Part shown: positions 33,445-42,597 of the stretch, in pieces
How positions within the stretch are numbered: the stretch's first letter is position 1
Layout of the letters: the number at the start of each line of letters is the position of its first letter
Assembly: GCF_001641635.1 (NCBI RefSeq)
Contig: NZ_LUUB01000022.1
Coordinates: 124,048-188,047 of the forward strand
Direction: 5' to 3'
DNA: 64,000 nt
From: Bradyrhizobium centrolobii
GTDB taxonomy: Bacteria; Pseudomonadota; Alphaproteobacteria; Rhizobiales; Xanthobacteraceae
The notes under the pieces: generated by a model
What the model saw: the letters and a program-made list of their open reading frames with translations, nothing else
Databases searched by the model: none
What the model was told of the DNA's origin: nothing
Translations under genes and position numbers: made by a program

Positions 33445-34383
33445 ATGGGAACAAAAGGTACCACATATCTCGGAATTGACGGGGGCGGAACTCACTGCCG
33501 CGCCCGGATTGAAGACGAGAGCGGCAGGTTGCTCGGCGGAGCAATCTCGGGACCTGCCACGACGCGGATTGGCGTCGAAAAGGCCTGGCGTTCCATCATG
33601 GAGGCGACCGAAGCGGCTGCCGCACAGGCAGGCCTGACGCGCGAGGATTTTGCGGGGATGCACGCCGGAATTGGCCTCGCCGGGCTTGGCCGCCGGGGCG
33701 CGGAAGCGGCGCTCAAGAACATCGCTCATCCCTTTGCGTCCGCGATCTTCATCAGCGACGGCATGGCTGCCTGTCTCGGCGCCCATAGCGGCGCGGACGG
33801 GGCCATCGTGGTCGCCGGCACAGGCTCGGTGGGTGTCGGCCTGATCGACGGCCGCGAAATCCGTCTCGCCGGTTACGGCTTTCCCGTGTCGGACGAAGGC
33901 AGCGGCGCCGACATTGGCCTACAGGTTGTTCGACTGGCGCTGCGGGCCGCGGATCGCCGCGGCGAGCTGACCCCATTGCTTTCAGAGGTGCTGGGCGCAT
34001 TCGATCATGATCCTTATCAGGCGGTGGCCTGGTCCGAAGAAGCCCGGGCCACGGACTACGCTGCGTTCGCGCCAATCGTGATGCGGCATGCCAATCAGGG
34101 CGATCCGGTCGGCCGTCGCATTGTCGAGCGCGCGGCCGATGCCATTGGCGATCTGCTCGATGTGTTCCTGGCGAGAGGAATTGACCGGCTCGCGCTGGTG
34201 GGAGGGCTCGCGGACGCCATTACGCCCTGGCTGACGCCTGATCTGCGCGCCCGCCTGAGGCGTCCTGACGCCGACGCAGCGGCCGGTGCATTACTGGTGG
34301 CGCGAGGGCGGTTGGACCTGCCAAAGCTTGACCCGCCCGAGAGGGAAACCGACCATGAACAGGCTTCAAAGTTCCGCGATTAA
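33445..34383 (+). CDS. N-acetylglucosamine kinase (BadF/BadG/BcrA/BcrD type)
   Basis: A 312-residue ASKHA-fold kinase. The phosphate-1 motif TTYLGIDGGGTHCRARI opens the protein, followed by FISDGMAACLGAH and IVVAGTGSVGVGL, then GFPVSDEGSGADIG, all typical of N-acetylglucosamine/glucosamine kinases of this family. It would phosphorylate GlcNAc or a related amino sugar entering without a PTS. Its 3' end overlaps murQ by 29 bases. No sugar transporter is visible nearby, so the sugar may come from cell-wall recycling. Confidence 0.85.
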   Translation: MGTKGTTYLGIDGGGTHCRARIEDESGRLLGGAISGPATTRIGVEKAWRSIMEATEAAAAQAGLTREDFAGMHAGIGLAGLGRRGAEAALKNIAHPFASAIFISDGMAACLGAHSGADGAIVVAGTGSVGVGLIDGREIRLAGYGFPVSDEGSGADIGLQVVRLALRAADRRGELTPLLSEVLGAFDHDPYQAVAWSEEARATDYAAFAPIVMRHANQGDPVGRRIVERAADAIGDLLDVFLARGIDRLALVGGLADAITPWLTPDLRARLRRPDADAAAGALLVARGRLDLPKLDPPERETDHEQASKFRD

Positions 34384-35347
34384 GGGCGCATGGATCAACT
34401 ATATGGCAACCGAAGAAGTCGATCCCCGCTTTGCCGATCTTGATGCATGGTCGCTGACGTCAGCGATGGAAGCCATGTGGGAGGGCCAGCTTGCGGCAGT
34501 TGCCGCGATCGGCCATGCCCTTCCCGCGATCACTGCGGCGACCGAAGCGGCCAAGGTGGCGCTGGGCGATCACGGACGCATTGTGTATGTCGGTGCCGGC
34601 ACCTCGGGCCGCGTGGCGGTCCAGGACGGCGCCGAGCTGACGCCGACCTTCGCCTGGCCCAACGAGCGCGTCCGCTTCATTGTCGCCGGCGGAGACAGCG
34701 CGTTCGTCACCAGCATCGAGGGCGCAGAGGACGATGTCGACGATGCGGTCGCGCAGATCAATGCCGTGCGGCTCACACCGCACGACGTGGTGATCGCCGT
34801 TGCCGCCAGCGGGACAACGCCATTCACGGTCGCGGCGCTGCAGCATGCAGGCTCTTTCGGTGCAGTGACGATCGGTGTCGCCAACAATCCCGGCACCGCA
34901 CTGCTGGCATCGGCAAAGTTTCCGATCTTGATCGAGACCGGCCGCGAGCAGATCGCCGGCTCCACGCGGATGAAGGCCGGCACCGCGCAGAAGGTCGTGC
35001 TGAACCTGATCTCCTCAGGGATCATGCTGCGCCTTGGCCGGGTGTATCGCGGCATGATGGTGAACATGCAGCCGACCAATGCCAAGCTGAAGCGGCGCGC
35101 CGAGGCCATGGTGACGCAAATCGCACACTGTGATCCGTCGCATGCGGCACGCTCGCTCGAGCAGGCCGAGGGAGACATCAAGACGGCTGTCCTTCTGGCG
35201 TTGGGTGTCGACGGGGTTGATGCCAAGACCATCCTGAAAGACTGCGACGGCAACCTACGGCGCGTGTTTGCCGAGCTCGCCGTGAATCGTGACCGGCATC
35301 CAAAGGGAGCGGCGGCCCGCAATCGAGGTGGAGCGGTTGAGCCGTGA
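34355..35347 (+). CDS. murQ: N-acetylmuramic acid 6-phosphate etherase
   Basis: A 330-residue SIS-domain lyase that splits the lactyl ether of MurNAc-6-P to give GlcNAc-6-P. Motifs are VGAGTSGRVAVQDGAEL with the catalytic glutamate, EGAEDDVDDA, and IETGREQIAGSTRMKAGTAQK; the C-terminal UBA-like helices follow. I used the ATG at 34355 with GAGAGGG upstream, overlapping the kinase gene. The product feeds NagA, encoded divergently. This makes the block a cell-wall amino-sugar recycling pathway. Confidence 0.93.
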   Translation: MNRLQSSAIKGAWINYMATEEVDPRFADLDAWSLTSAMEAMWEGQLAAVAAIGHALPAITAATEAAKVALGDHGRIVYVGAGTSGRVAVQDGAELTPTFAWPNERVRFIVAGGDSAFVTSIEGAEDDVDDAVAQINAVRLTPHDVVIAVAASGTTPFTVAALQHAGSFGAVTIGVANNPGTALLASAKFPILIETGREQIAGSTRMKAGTAQKVVLNLISSGIMLRLGRVYRGMMVNMQPTNAKLKRRAEAMVTQIAHCDPSHAARSLEQAEGDIKTAVLLALGVDGVDAKTILKDCDGNLRRVFAELAVNRDRHPKGAAARNRGGAVEP

Positions 35348-36357
35348 CGACCTCAGCGATGGCGAGCGAAATCGAGGAAAGCGCGAATGTTGTCGCCAAC
35401 ATTGTTCGCAGCCGCCCCGCCACGCGTGACATCACGCAGCGAATTGGGATTGGCTCCGCCCCCCTGTGCGTCGTGTGCGGCCGGGGAAGCTCCGGGCATG
35501 CCGGGGTTTTCTTAAGATACCTCGTCGAGACGCGGCTTCGCCTTCCCGTTTCAGCCAGCGCTCCTTCGGTGATAACGGCATTTCGCACGCCCCTGATGCT
35601 GCGTCATGCGCTGTTCATCGTGATCTCGCAATCCGGGCGCAGCCCGGATCTCGTCGCGGCGACCCGGTCAGCCCGCGCCGCCGGCGCCCGCACCATTGCC
35701 ATCGTCAATGCGACGTCATCGCCGGTGGCTGACGAAGCGGAGTTCGTCGTTCCGATCGAAGCCGGCCAGGAGCACTCCGTCGCGGCGACGAAGACGGTGA
35801 TCGGCTCGATGGCGGCTGGTGCCGGACTTGTTGCCGAGCTTGCGGACGATCATGCGCTGCGGTCGGCGCTCGACAGGCTGCCCGAGCGCCTGCACCGCGC
35901 GCTGGCGCTCGACTGGTCCGAGATCGCCGATGATCTCGCCAAAGCGTCAGCCGTATTTGTGGCGGCTCGGGGCCTGGGCCTCGGCTCGGCGCGGGAAATC
36001 GCGCTCAAACTTTCGGAAATCCTGCGCCTGCCTTCCATTGGCCTGAGTGCCGCCGAGCTGCAGCATGGGCCGCGGGCCGCGTTATCATCGCGCACGCCGG
36101 TTGTCATGATGCGCCTCATGGATGAAACGGCGACCACGGTGGACGCGCTGGCAGAAGAATTGCGCGAGCAAGAGATCGCGCTGCATCTATGCGGCGGGCC
36201 GCACGGCTCGCTGCCCTGGTTGGCCGAAGATGACCCCGCCACCGACCCGATCACCATGCTCGTTCCAGCCTACCGGATGATCGAGCAGGCGGCGCGCGCC
36301 TGCGGATTTGACCCGGATCGTCCCCCTCGCCTGAGCAAGGTGACCGAGACGTTTTGA
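35344..36357 (+). CDS. SIS-domain glucosamine-6-phosphate deaminase (NagB-II type)
   Basis: A 337-residue protein with two sugar-isomerase (SIS) domains. VCGRGSSGHAG and FIVISQSGRSPDLV mark the first; FVAARGLGLGSAREIALKLS and ELQHGPRA the second. The layout matches the isomerase half of GlmS without the glutaminase, as in NagB-II/AgaS deaminases that convert GlcN-6-P to fructose-6-P and ammonia. It starts at a GTG overlapping the murQ stop (GTGA), so it is translationally coupled. It completes the route MurNAc-6-P to fructose-6-P. Confidence 0.88.
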   Translation: MTTSAMASEIEESANVVANIVRSRPATRDITQRIGIGSAPLCVVCGRGSSGHAGVFLRYLVETRLRLPVSASAPSVITAFRTPLMLRHALFIVISQSGRSPDLVAATRSARAAGARTIAIVNATSSPVADEAEFVVPIEAGQEHSVAATKTVIGSMAAGAGLVAELADDHALRSALDRLPERLHRALALDWSEIADDLAKASAVFVAARGLGLGSAREIALKLSEILRLPSIGLSAAELQHGPRAALSSRTPVVMMRLMDETATTVDALAEELREQEIALHLCGGPHGSLPWLAEDDPATDPITMLVPAYRMIEQAARACGFDPDRPPRLSKVTETF

Positions 36358-36843
36358 TTGCTGACACATCGCTGGCCGACGACCGAAAGCTGGAGCACCG
36401 CCACACCAGTTTCGCACCCGGAGAGCAGGACTACGGCGCCAATGGAAAGGCGATCAAAGGCCTCCTGATCAAGAGCGATGACGACGCAGCCGCAACAAGC
36501 GGCAAAGTAGCCGAAAACACGTCGGGCAAAATAGCGGCACGGGTGGATTATCGCGCTCACTTCGGCAATGCGAGAACGAGCGCTTCCCGATTGCCCCTCG
36601 GACAGTCGCCCGGGCTAGGAGAAGTGCCTGCGCTTGTCCGCGTGCTCGCCTATCACAAGGCGAACAAGTCCCCGATCCTGAAGCTGCTGCTTCGCTGCCG
36701 GCGCCCCGCATGAACGTCACGCGCGGGCGCCGGAGTTCCCGCGCGACAGCGTTCCATCACAATATCCCTGAGTTCCTGACGGAACGGATGCGCTTCCGGC
36801 TCTTTGAGTCGACGGGCACACTCTTCAGGAGGAGTTGAACGCC
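36358..36843. other. Gene-free stretch with island-end-like and repeat-like fragments
   Basis: About 485 bases. At 36393-36421 a run resembling the island-end segments occurs (AGCACCGCCACACCAGTTTCGC), and near 36513 ACACGTCGGGCAAAATAGCGG nearly repeats a sequence at about 8376. No gene is recognisable. The right end holds AGGAGG before the small secreted protein. Confidence 0.4.
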
Positions 36844-37071
36844 ATGAAATCATTCATCCTGACGATCACCACACTGCTGATGCTCGCGGCGGGAACCATG
36901 ACGGCGGCCAAGGCCGTCGAATTCGGCGTCGGCCCGGGGGGCGTCTACGTTGGTCCTGACCGGTATCGTTACTACGATCGCGACTACGGATCAGACTGCC
37001 GGACCATCATCAGCCATCACATCAATCGCTACGGCGAGGACGTCACTGTCCGCAGGCGGGTCTGCGACTGA
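36844..37071 (+). CDS. Small secreted protein with two cysteines
   Basis: A 75-residue protein with a clear signal peptide (KSFILTITTLLMLAAGTMTAAKA) and a short mature part rich in Gly, Tyr and Arg. It ends in DCRTIISHHI...VRRRVCD, where two cysteines could form a disulfide. An AGGAGG lies about 12 bases upstream of the ATG; a TTG at 36835 is an alternative start. Similar tiny exported proteins are common in bradyrhizobia, without known function. A hairpin at 37104-37125 follows. Confidence 0.65.
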   Translation: MKSFILTITTLLMLAAGTMTAAKAVEFGVGPGGVYVGPDRYRYYDRDYGSDCRTIISHHINRYGEDVTVRRRVCD

Positions 37072-37103
37072 CGGCTCTACTCAACAAGACTACGTTTCGA
37101 GCC

Positions 37104-37125
37104 TGCGCGGAGCCAGCTCCGCGCA
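37104..37125. terminator. Bidirectional hairpin between convergent genes
   Basis: TGCGCGGAGC (37104-37113), a CA loop and GCTCCGCGCA (37116-37125) form a perfect 10-bp stem. It lies between the small secreted protein and the leftward cyclase gene, which converge here. Confidence 0.6.
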
Positions 37126-37133
37126 GCGCTGCT

Positions 37134-38333
37134 TCAGCCGTTATACGCGAACAGCTCGATCGGTTCGCTGAAGCCGCGCACCTCGTGCTCGCCGGCGTGC
37201 TCCAGCTCGAAATCGCCTTTCACGAGGTCGGCGAACGCGCGGGACAGCAGCACCGTCTTTCCCAATTGCTTGGTGAGGGCTTCGAGACGCGAGGCCATGT
37301 TGACCGCGGGACCGATCACGGTGAAGTCGAGCCGGGTACGGGAGCCGATATTGCCGTACATGACATCGCCGACGTGAACGCCGATGCCGTAATTCAGGGG
37401 CGCCCGGCCGGTGCCGTTGTTCCTTTCGTTCAGGGCGGACATGGCCTGACGGGCCTCGGTCACGGCATGCAGCAGATTTGAGCAAGCCGTAGGCTGGCTG
37501 AGCGGAAAGATGGCGAGCAGGCCGTCCCCGATGAATTTCAGGATTTCGCCGCCATGCCGCGCGATCGGCTCCGACATCGCGTCGAAATAGTCGTTGAGGA
37601 GATCGATGACGTCGTCGCGCGGCCAGCTGTCCGAGATCCGCGTGAAATCGCGCAGGTCACAGATCATGATCGCGGCACGGACCGTCGTCCCGCTGCCGCG
37701 CCTGGTGGCGCCGGCCAGGATGAGCTCCCCGGCATGGGACCCGACATAGGTCTCCAGCAGCGTTCGCGCCAGGCGGTTCTTGACGCGGATCTCGCTGACG
37801 AGCGCCAGGACCGGCAGTAGGCTTTTCAGGCCGGCGATATGCGCCTCGTCGAAACCACCGGGACGGTCGGTCGCGAAGGTCACGATGTGCCGCTTGCCGA
37901 GCGTGTGGTAGAGCGGCCACGCCACGTAGTCGGTCAGGCCCTTCGCCCGCATCTCGTCATAGAGGGCGTGCTTGCGGCCGAGCGAGGGATCCCGCTCGAG
38001 ATTCTCACGGACCTCGGCGGCACCGTCATGGATCTCGTTGGCGGAGCTGCCGATGTATTCCGATCGCTCCCTGACATCGTAATCGACCCTCGCGATCTCA
38101 GCTTCGCGCATCCCGTCGGCCCAGATCATCCGGGCGCCAAGCCATTGCGGATGGTGAATCAGGATGTGAAGCGTTCCCCGCTTGACGGGAATCCCTGAGC
38201 GCTGGAGCCGGATACACATCTCGGCGAAGATGTTGTCGATGAAGCGCTGATCGCGCGTCTCGTTGGTCAGCCAGTGCACGACATCGCTGCCGGACTGCGT
38301 GGTGACGGAATCGATATCTGGCGGCACGTTCAT
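37134..38333 (-). CDS. Class III adenylate/guanylate cyclase with N-terminal sensory region
   Basis: A 399-residue protein starting at the ATG at 38333, with GAGGCAGGAT before it. The C-terminal 200 residues are a cyclase domain: ICDLRDFTRISD and KFIGDGLLAIF carry the two metal aspartates, and VNMASRLEALT the catalytic arginine region. Residues 1-190 form a soluble GAF-like region without membrane helices. This layout is common in rhizobia, where many cyclases with differing sensors coexist. It would make cAMP or cGMP; the input signal is unknown. Confidence 0.85.
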   Translation of the reverse strand: MNVPPDIDSVTTQSGSDVVHWLTNETRDQRFIDNIFAEMCIRLQRSGIPVKRGTLHILIHHPQWLGARMIWADGMREAEIARVDYDVRERSEYIGSSANEIHDGAAEVRENLERDPSLGRKHALYDEMRAKGLTDYVAWPLYHTLGKRHIVTFATDRPGGFDEAHIAGLKSLLPVLALVSEIRVKNRLARTLLETYVGSHAGELILAGATRRGSGTTVRAAIMICDLRDFTRISDSWPRDDVIDLLNDYFDAMSEPIARHGGEILKFIGDGLLAIFPLSQPTACSNLLHAVTEARQAMSALNERNNGTGRAPLNYGIGVHVGDVMYGNIGSRTRLDFTVIGPAVNMASRLEALTKQLGKTVLLSRAFADLVKGDFELEHAGEHEVRGFSEPIELFAYNG

Positions 38334-38844
38334 ATCCTGCCTCTGGGCGGTGGTCTGCATCCGACCGGATATATCGTGCTCCAGCCCGATGGCGTCAACT
38401 TGGTCCGGCGCATATTCTGCGCATCGGGCTTGCCGGCGGGGAGACCGTGTCCGGCACCCGAGATGCGTGGGCATCGCCTATTCCGAAGCTCGTCGTGTCC
38501 GATCATTGATGAACCCGGCTCAGCATCGCGTGCGCTTTTGACCATCTTATCGGACCGCCCGATCTCGTCCAGATGAACGGCTCGAATTGCAGCGTGCTCA
38601 TCGTGCGACTGAAATCGTTTCACTTCACCGGACGCAGGAAAGCAGTGCAGGATTGGCGAGACTGGAATGGCGAAATGCGTCGACGTCGCGTCGATCCCAT
38701 CGTCACATTCGCGTCCTTCGATCTACCGGAACGAGGCGGTCACTTCGCCGCCTTCGAGCAGTCAGCACTCTTCGCAACGGACATAAGGCGAGGCTCCAGG
38801 GCGGTCCGAGGCAAGGCTACGACACAAACGAAGGAGAACAACTG
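38334..38844. other. Gene-free stretch upstream of the CMD-family gene
   Basis: About 510 bases between the divergent cyclase and CMD-family genes. I see no convincing gene. The right end holds AAGGAG eight bases before the ATG at 38845. Confidence 0.45.
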
Positions 38845-39408
38845 ATGCGTTTGCCCGTCATTTCACCCGACAAGCTGACCCCGGAGCAAAAGGCTCTGGC
38901 GGCGGACATGAAGGAAGAGATCGCCCAGAAATATCAGGGCTTCGTCAACATCCGCGAGGATGGCGCCCTGATGGGTCCATGGAATCCCTGGTTGCACGAA
39001 CCGAAATTCGGCAAGCCGATCTGGGACCTGGCGAAGGCTATGGCGGTGAACCCGTGTGTGCCGGCCGCGGTTCGCGAAATCGCGATCCTGGTCACGGGCA
39101 CGCATTTCAAGGCGCCCTACGAGCTCTATGCCCATGTACGCATGGCGGAGCGCAGAGGGTTATCCGACGAAAAGCTCACTACGATCGTGTCCGGCCAGCG
39201 TCCCGCGGACCTGACGAGGCAGGAGGCAGTCGCCTACGACTTCGCATCGGCGCTGATCTCCGGAGGGACACTGCCCGAGCTGACCTACAAGGCCGCCGTC
39301 GGGCAGTTTGGCGCCCAAGGCGCCGCAGAACTGTCCTACTTCATCGGCTTCTACTGCATGGTGTCGGTGACGCTGAACACGTTCGACGTGCCGGTGCCGG
39401 AAAGTTAA
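38845..39408 (+). CDS. Carboxymuconolactone decarboxylase-family protein
   Basis: A 187-residue single CMD-fold protein. The fold is seen in VPAAVREIAILVTGTHFKAPYELYAHVRMAE and in LSYFIGFYCMVSVTLNTF. It lacks the CxxC pair of AhpD, so peroxidase activity is not expected. The function is unknown; members act on aromatic lactones or as AhpD relatives. The start is well supported by AAGGAG. It converges with a RidA-type gene. Confidence 0.82.
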   Translation: MRLPVISPDKLTPEQKALAADMKEEIAQKYQGFVNIREDGALMGPWNPWLHEPKFGKPIWDLAKAMAVNPCVPAAVREIAILVTGTHFKAPYELYAHVRMAERRGLSDEKLTTIVSGQRPADLTRQEAVAYDFASALISGGTLPELTYKAAVGQFGAQGAAELSYFIGFYCMVSVTLNTFDVPVPES

Positions 39409-39490
39409 GCCTCGCACCTGCTCAGCCGGCATGTGTCCAGTCGCAGCGGGAACAATGTCAGCCCTCGCCAGCATTTGCCAGAGGATCCGC

Positions 39491-39898
39491 TCAATCCGCG
39501 ATCACGGCCGCGATTTCGAGCTCGACCAGAAAGTGCGGGTTCGCGAGCGCGGTGACACCGATCAGCGTGCTCGGCGAGGGACGTTCACGGGTCCAGGGTA
39601 CCGGGAAGTTTTCGTCACGAACGCAGCGCTCCACGAAGGCCGGAACGTCGATCGCGTACACACGGCGGAACACGACGTCATCCCATGTCGCCCCGACCGC
39701 CTTCAACTGCACGGTCAGGGCGTCCAGGACGGCGATGTATTGGGCCCTGATGTCTCCGACATGGACGGGCCTGGAATTCTCGTCAGCCGGCACCTGGCCC
39801 GCAATGTAGATCAGCTTCGACGGCGCGGTGATGCTGAGGATGCGGGTGAAGTACCAGCTTTTGGAGACGCCCGGAGGGTTGATGTATTCCTTTGGCAT
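39491..39898 (-). CDS. RidA/YjgF-family protein
   Basis: A 135-residue RidA-fold protein. IYIAGQVPADENSRPVHVGDIRAQ and LDALTVQLKAVGATWDDVV follow the family, and FPVPWTRERPSPSTLIGV holds the arginine that binds the imine substrate, followed by LVELEIAAV. RidA proteins hydrolyse reactive enamines/imines from PLP enzymes; relatives act in specific catabolic paths. It lies 40 bases downstream of the oxidoreductase gene on the same strand and may be co-transcribed. Confidence 0.87.
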   Translation of the reverse strand: MPKEYINPPGVSKSWYFTRILSITAPSKLIYIAGQVPADENSRPVHVGDIRAQYIAVLDALTVQLKAVGATWDDVVFRRVYAIDVPAFVERCVRDENFPVPWTRERPSPSTLIGVTALANPHFLVELEIAAVIAD

Positions 39899-39938
39899 TC
39901 TGGATCTCTTTCTACCGACCTGTGCGAGGAACGCGTGC

Positions 39939-40928
39939 CTACGCGTTCTTCACGACGTCGATGACGACCTTGACGTTCGCGCCGCCCCTGACCGCCTCAT
40001 GCGCCTCCATCGCCGTGTCGAGCGTGAAGCGGCGCGGGTCCACCACGGGACGAATTTTGCCGGCGTCGACGAGCTGCGCGACCTCGCGCAGGATTGCCCC
40101 ATGATGTGCGCGCCGTTCGCCGCTCAGCATCGGGTAAAGGACGTAGATGGCACTGATCACCGCGCAGCGCAGCGACGAGGTCAGCAGATTATGCGATTCA
40201 AATGCCGCGCAGCTCACGATGTGGCCGTAGTGGCGCACGGCGCCGAGCGAGGCCTCGAGCGTGTTGCCGCCGACGGTATCGTAGATGATTTCGAAGCCCT
40301 TTCCGTCGGTGTATTTCTGGACGTATTGCTCGACGGTCATCCTGGTATAGTCGATCGGCGTGGCACCAAGTCCGCGCACGAGATCCTGCTTCTGGGGCTG
40401 GGACGTTGCGTAGACGTCGGCGCCGAACGCCTTTGCGAGCTGGACGACGACGTGACCGACGCCGCCCGAGCCGCCCTGAACGAGGACTTTCTGCCCCGGC
40501 TGCACGCTCGCGCGGTCGACCAGACCCTCCCATGCTGTGAGCACGACCAGCGGCAGCGCCGCGGCCTCGCGCATGGTGAGCTTGGCAGGCTTCTTCGCTA
40601 TCAGCGCGGCGTCGACGGTCATGAACTCCGCGAGCGATCCCGGCATTCCACGCACGCCGCCGGCGAGGCCATAGACTTCGTCGCCGACCGCAAATCCTTT
40701 CACGCCCGCCCCGACCTCGGTGACCACGCCGGCCACGTCGGTGCCGAGCACGGCCGGCAACGCCGGCATCGCGAACGGCGCCTGCCCCGTGCGGATCAGG
40801 TGATCGACCGGATTCACGCCGCTTGCGTGCACACGAATCTGAAGTTCTCCGTCTCCGGGACGTCGCGTTTCGATGTCTGCGTCGCGAAAACGGCCATTCT
40901 GGTAGGTGTCGAGGACAAGGGCACGCAT
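39939..40928 (-). CDS. Zinc-independent NADPH:quinone-type oxidoreductase (MDR family)
   Basis: A 329-residue medium-chain dehydrogenase/reductase. The start at 40928 (MRALVLDTYQNG) is supported by AGGAG. VLGTDVAGVVTEVGAGV and VLVQGGSGGVGHVVVQLAKA (the NADPH-binding AxxGxxG-like loop) are clear, while the structural zinc cysteines are missing, placing it with quinone oxidoreductases. It probably reduces quinones or enones. It is divergent from a LysR-type gene, its likely regulator. Confidence 0.88.
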   Translation of the reverse strand: MRALVLDTYQNGRFRDADIETRRPGDGELQIRVHASGVNPVDHLIRTGQAPFAMPALPAVLGTDVAGVVTEVGAGVKGFAVGDEVYGLAGGVRGMPGSLAEFMTVDAALIAKKPAKLTMREAAALPLVVLTAWEGLVDRASVQPGQKVLVQGGSGGVGHVVVQLAKAFGADVYATSQPQKQDLVRGLGATPIDYTRMTVEQYVQKYTDGKGFEIIYDTVGGNTLEASLGAVRHYGHIVSCAAFESHNLLTSSLRCAVISAIYVLYPMLSGERRAHHGAILREVAQLVDAGKIRPVVDPRRFTLDTAMEAHEAVRGGANVKVVIDVVKNA

Positions 40929-41035
40929 GCGGAGTCTCCTTTGATCGTCGGCAAGTGATCGGCCTCCATCTGGACGTAACCGCGCGATCCGATAAGATCG
41001 TCCAACATGCACTCGATGCTGAACGATATTCATCA

Positions 41036-41923
41036 ATGATCGAGAACAGCGAGCTATCGGAGCTGGCTGCCTTCGCTGCCGTTGCGACCCATCGCAGCTT
41101 CCGGAAGGCGGCGGTCGAGCGCGGCACGTCCGCCTCTGCCGTCAGTCATGCGATACGCAGCCTGGAGGGCCGCGTCGGCGTGCGCCTCATTCATCGGACC
41201 ACGCGCAACGTATCCCTGACCGACGCCGGACAGATGCTCTACGCACGATTGGGCCCTGCCCTGACCGACATCCGTGTCGCGGTCGACGAGCTGAATGCGT
41301 GGCGCAATACGCCGTTCGGCACTGTCCGTCTCAACGTACCCAACACGATCGCGCCGTTCGTGCTGGGGGACGCAATCGAGACGCTGCTGAAGGCAAATCC
41401 CGGCCTGCGGCTGGAGATCGCTGCAACGGACCGGCGCGTCGACATCGTCGAAGAGGGTTTTGACGCAGGCATTCGTCTTGGCGAGCGGCTGTCGCAGGAC
41501 ATGATTGCGGTGCGCATTCGCTCCCGTCTGCGCTTCACCGTCGTTGGCGCACCGGCGTATTTCGAGAAGAGAACCGCTCCGGTGACGCCGCAGGACCTGC
41601 ACGCTCACGTCTGTATCCGCTACGCGTTTCCGAGCGGCACCGTCCTGAACTGGATCTTCGAGAAGGATGGCGAGACGATCGAGGTGCAGGTCGACGGCCC
41701 GCTGACCGTCGACAGCCAGGAGCTGATGGTGGATGCCGCAATGCGCGGCCTCGGTCTGGCCTATGTCTGGGAGCAGCGCGCCGCAACCGGCTTGCGGGAC
41801 GGCAGGCTTGTGCGTTGCCTTAAGGACTGGTGTCCGCTCGACGAGGATCTTTTCCTGTATTTCCCCAGTCGCGAGCATCAGACCGCGGGCTTGCGTGCGG
41901 TGATCGACGCGCTGAAGGTGTAA
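41036..41923 (+). CDS. LysR-family transcriptional regulator
   Basis: A 295-residue LysR protein. The N-terminal winged HTH reads ELAAFAAVATHRSFRKAAVE, followed by SAVSHAIRSLEGRVGVRLIH and the wing TTRNVSLTDAG. The C-terminal two-lobe effector domain is complete (VEEGFDAGIRLGERLSQDMI). It is divergent from the oxidoreductase gene across about 107 bases, the usual layout for a regulator and target. I used the ATG at 41036. Confidence 0.9.
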   Translation: MIENSELSELAAFAAVATHRSFRKAAVERGTSASAVSHAIRSLEGRVGVRLIHRTTRNVSLTDAGQMLYARLGPALTDIRVAVDELNAWRNTPFGTVRLNVPNTIAPFVLGDAIETLLKANPGLRLEIAATDRRVDIVEEGFDAGIRLGERLSQDMIAVRIRSRLRFTVVGAPAYFEKRTAPVTPQDLHAHVCIRYAFPSGTVLNWIFEKDGETIEVQVDGPLTVDSQELMVDAAMRGLGLAYVWEQRAATGLRDGRLVRCLKDWCPLDEDLFLYFPSREHQTAGLRAVIDALKV

Positions 41924-42012
41924 TGCGCGCTGTTCCTGCGCGACCGCGTCAACTGATCCAGCGCTATCCCGTGGTGCGCGACAGCGCCGAGGTTGGCGGG
42001 GGACGATCGCGG

Positions 42013-42597
42013 CTAGCTGACGATCTGAATCGATCCGAGCACCGCCAGCCCCGAAACGAGGGCGAGCTTCGACACCTCGGCCAGCTCGACCCTCAACGTG
42101 CTGCCGTCGGTGATGGCAAAGTCCTCTCCATCGAGACGGATGCTGCAACCGCCGCAAGCTGCGTAGACGAGATGCGTGCCGGCAGCCAGCTGCCGATCGC
42201 CTGACTCCATGAGCGCCAAGAGCTCGATCTCCGCCGCCCCGCGCCGGGCCATCAGGTTCACGACCTCGACCGGACCTGCCTCGAGTTCGGTCACGATTTC
42301 GAGTTCGCCGGTGAAGCGCACGGTCGTGAACGGGTCGCGCTCGTCGAATTCCCGCCCCGGCGCCTTGAGCACCAGTCCGCGCCCGCGAACCACCATCTGC
42401 AAGCGGTCGATGCCCGGCATATACGAGAAGGGACCAGGCGTCACGATCGGCGTCGAGGCGAAGCGCCAGAGCAGGCTGTTCCAATCCTTCGTCGGCGCAC
42501 CGGCGCGATGAGCATCCGCGATATCGGTGAAGATGCCGCCGCCGTTCTTCCACGGCGAGCGCGTATAGTCTTCGGGTTTCAGCAGCGTGGTTTTCAT
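42013..42597 (-). CDS. HutD/Ves-family protein
   Basis: A 194-residue cupin-fold protein of the HutD family. The start at 42597 gives MKTTLLKPEDYTRSPWKNGGG, where the WKNGGG motif is diagnostic; RFASTPIVTPGPFSYMPGIDR and the C-terminal barrel follow. HutD is linked to histidine utilisation in pseudomonads and to cold response (Ves) in E. coli, but its biochemistry is unknown. No hut genes are adjacent. It converges with the LysR gene. Confidence 0.85.
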   Translation of the reverse strand: MKTTLLKPEDYTRSPWKNGGGIFTDIADAHRAGAPTKDWNSLLWRFASTPIVTPGPFSYMPGIDRLQMVVRGRGLVLKAPGREFDERDPFTTVRFTGELEIVTELEAGPVEVVNLMARRGAAEIELLALMESGDRQLAAGTHLVYAACGGCSIRLDGEDFAITDGSTLRVELAEVSKLALVSGLAVLGSIQIVS

